Part shown: in pieces, positions 62,996 through 64,000 of the stretch
Layout of the letters: the number at the start of each line of letters is the position of its first letter
Position numbering within the stretch: the first letter of the stretch is position 1
Assembly: GCF_005795905.1 (NCBI RefSeq)
Contig: NZ_VAWE01000001.1
Location: forward strand, 7,505,501-7,569,500
DNA: 64,000 nt
From: Streptomyces marianii
GTDB lineage: Bacteria; Actinomycetota; Actinomycetes; Streptomycetales; Streptomycetaceae
Reading direction: 5' to 3'
Position numbers and translations under genes: made by a program
The notes under the pieces: generated by a model
What the model was told of the DNA's origin: nothing
The model's input: the letters and a program-made list of their open reading frames with translations, nothing else
The model's database searches: none

Positions 62996-64000
62996 ATGTC
63001 CATGCTCAAAGGAGCCAATGTTCCGGTACCCGCACTGAACGTTCGGGTCGAGTTGGGCTGGAGTTCGGGAACGGGGGTCCCGGACGTGGACGCGTCGGCG
63101 CTGCTGCTCGACTCCGGATCGGGAAAGGTCCGCTCCGACGCGGACTTCGTCTTCTACAACCAGCCGGCCCACGCCTCGGGCGCGGTGCGCCACGAGGGCA
63201 AGCACGCCGCCGACGGTGCCACGACCGACCGGCTCGCGGTCGACCTGGGGCGCGTCGAGCCCGCCGTCGAGCGGATCGTGCTCGCCGCCTCCGCCGACGG
63301 AGGCAGCTTCGGACAGGTGCCGGGACTGTACGTACGGGTCGTGGACGCCGCGGCGGGCACCGAGATCGCGCGCTACGAGAGCCAGGACGCGACGGTCGAG
63401 ACGGCCTTCATCCTCGGCGAGTTCTACCGGCGCCAGGGCGCCTGGAAGTTCCGGGCCGTGGGGCAGGGGTACGACAGCGGACTGGAGGGCCTCGCGACCG
63501 ACTTCGGCATCACCGTCGACGAACCCCGGCAGGCGGCGCCCCCGGCTCCGCCCGTGGCGCCGCGGACGCAGGCGACCCCGGTGACGCCTCCCCCGTCGGT
63601 GGCACCGTCGCACACCCCGGCACCCGTCACCGCGCCGCCGCCCGCGCCCGTACGCCTCACCAAGGTCACACTGACCAAGGAGTCGCCGACCGTCTCGCTC
63701 AGCAAGCAGGGCGGCACCTCCGGCGTCATGCGGGTCAACCTCAACTGGGAGGTGCGCAAGCAGTTCACGGGCTGGGGCGCCAAGCTCGGCCGGGCCGTGG
63801 CCATGCACGCCGATCTCGACCTCGACCTGTGCGCGCTCTTCGAACTCACCGACGGCCGCAAGGGAGTGGTCCAGGCCCTCGGCAACGCGTTCGGCGCCCT
63901 CCACCAGCCCCCGTACATCCACCTCGACGGCGACGACCGCACCGGCGCGGTGGCCGCCGGCGAGAACCTCACCATCAACCTCGACCACCGGGACAAGCTC
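62996..64000 (+). CDS. TerD-family stress protein with two TerD domains (partial, runs off right edge)
   Basis: At least 335 residues, open to the window end. The first TerD domain (about 1-178) reads [46 protein letters not shown] and [21 protein letters not shown] Pro/Ala/Thr-rich linker (about 180-222) follows, then a second domain starting [22 protein letters not shown] with [20 protein letters not shown]. TerD domains bind calcium through Asp-rich loops and belong to tellurite-resistance/chemical-stress modules. Starts at 62984, 62996 and 63002 are all in frame; 62996 has GGGGGCGAGG directly upstream. Other ter genes may lie beyond the right edge. Confidence 0.92.
   Translation, partial: MSMLKGANVPVPALNVRVELGWSSGTGVPDVDASALLLDSGSGKVRSDADFVFYNQPAHASGAVRHEGKHAADGATTDRLAVDLGRVEPAVERIVLAASADGGSFGQVPGLYVRVVDAAAGTEIARYESQDATVETAFILGEFYRRQGAWKFRAVGQGYDSGLEGLATDFGITVDEPRQAAPPAPPVAPRTQATPVTPPPSVAPSHTPAPVTAPPPAPVRLTKVTLTKESPTVSLSKQGGTSGVMRVNLNWEVRKQFTGWGAKLGRAVAMHADLDLDLCALFELTDGRKGVVQALGNAFGALHQPPYIHLDGDDRTGAVAAGENLTINLDHRDKL

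Noticed and set aside
62996..64000. TerD plus upstream beta-helix ATPase as one tellurite-resistance operon.
   Set aside because: They are on opposite strands with MOSC and DUF6643 genes between them, and no TerB, TerC or other ter genes are visible in the window.

Overview
The window is high-GC actinobacterial chromosome, almost certainly Streptomyces. The support is a strong G/C third-position bias, many GTG starts and one TTG start, Shine-Dalgarno-like GGAGG sites, and families typical of or restricted to streptomycetes (DUF6421, DUF6643, DUF6332, DUF5134, DUF6986, LVIVD-repeat secreted protein, Rv1733c-like, TerD with a proline linker). I recognise no rRNA, tRNA, CRISPR array, intact insertion sequence or large biosynthetic cluster. 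Most of the window looks like core or conserved-accessory chromosome.

Layout. 1-2059: a leftward pair, a trypco1-domain protein and a long trypsin-like protease with a VMAP-C-like C-terminus, coupled by a GTGA overlap and running off the left edge; this is the best candidate for a little-described biological-conflict (immune-type) system. 2060-6122: metG behind a small inverted-repeat element, then two decayed genes (HAD phosphatase and MerR remnants), an Lrp regulator and a low-affinity iron permease. 6724-11321: FUSC exporter, bacterial nitric oxide synthase oxygenase, and a CbiX-like protein without its catalytic His. 11410-14221: NagK-like kinase, Ung and a BNR-repeat protein. 14418-18818: a redox and peroxide block with an OYE-type ene-reductase, OhrR/Ohr, an ArsR regulator and an FprA-like ferredoxin reductase. 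Three copies of one palindrome (TACGA-N6-TCGTA with GACT in the middle) tie the ArsR gene to the ene-reductase gene.

18879-31311: DUF305 lipoprotein divergent from an LVIVD secreted protein, TetR, HAD, PAP2 phosphatase with an upstream tandem hairpin array, M56 peptidase, DUF5134, VOC, GNAT, GDPD, and a three-gene operon (DUF6421, SDR, threonine-aldolase-like). 31951-37645: acyltransferase, thioredoxin, flavin reductase, etfBA and a DUF6986 aldolase-like protein. 37758-49986: LacI divergent from a ROK kinase, DUF4394, a PGRP-type amidase, a kinase-NUDIX fusion, MBL hydrolase, M20 dipeptidase, geranylgeranyl-reductase-type flavoprotein and a ROK repressor. 50306-64000: methyltransferase, HATPase, Cds1-like PLP enzyme, two SRPBCC genes coupled to a DeoR fragment that lacks its DNA-binding domain, a large membrane hydrolase, a beta-helix/AAA+ fusion, Rv1733c-like, MOSC, DUF6643, and a TerD gene running off the right edge.

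The genes mostly form short one- to three-gene transcription units separated by strong GC-rich hairpins, many shared between convergent genes. Linked functions include peroxide and electrophile defence (ohr/ohrR, ene-reductase/ArsR, thioredoxin, FprA-like, ETF) and sugar-kinase/repressor pairs. All functions are read from motifs and family knowledge; no search was run.
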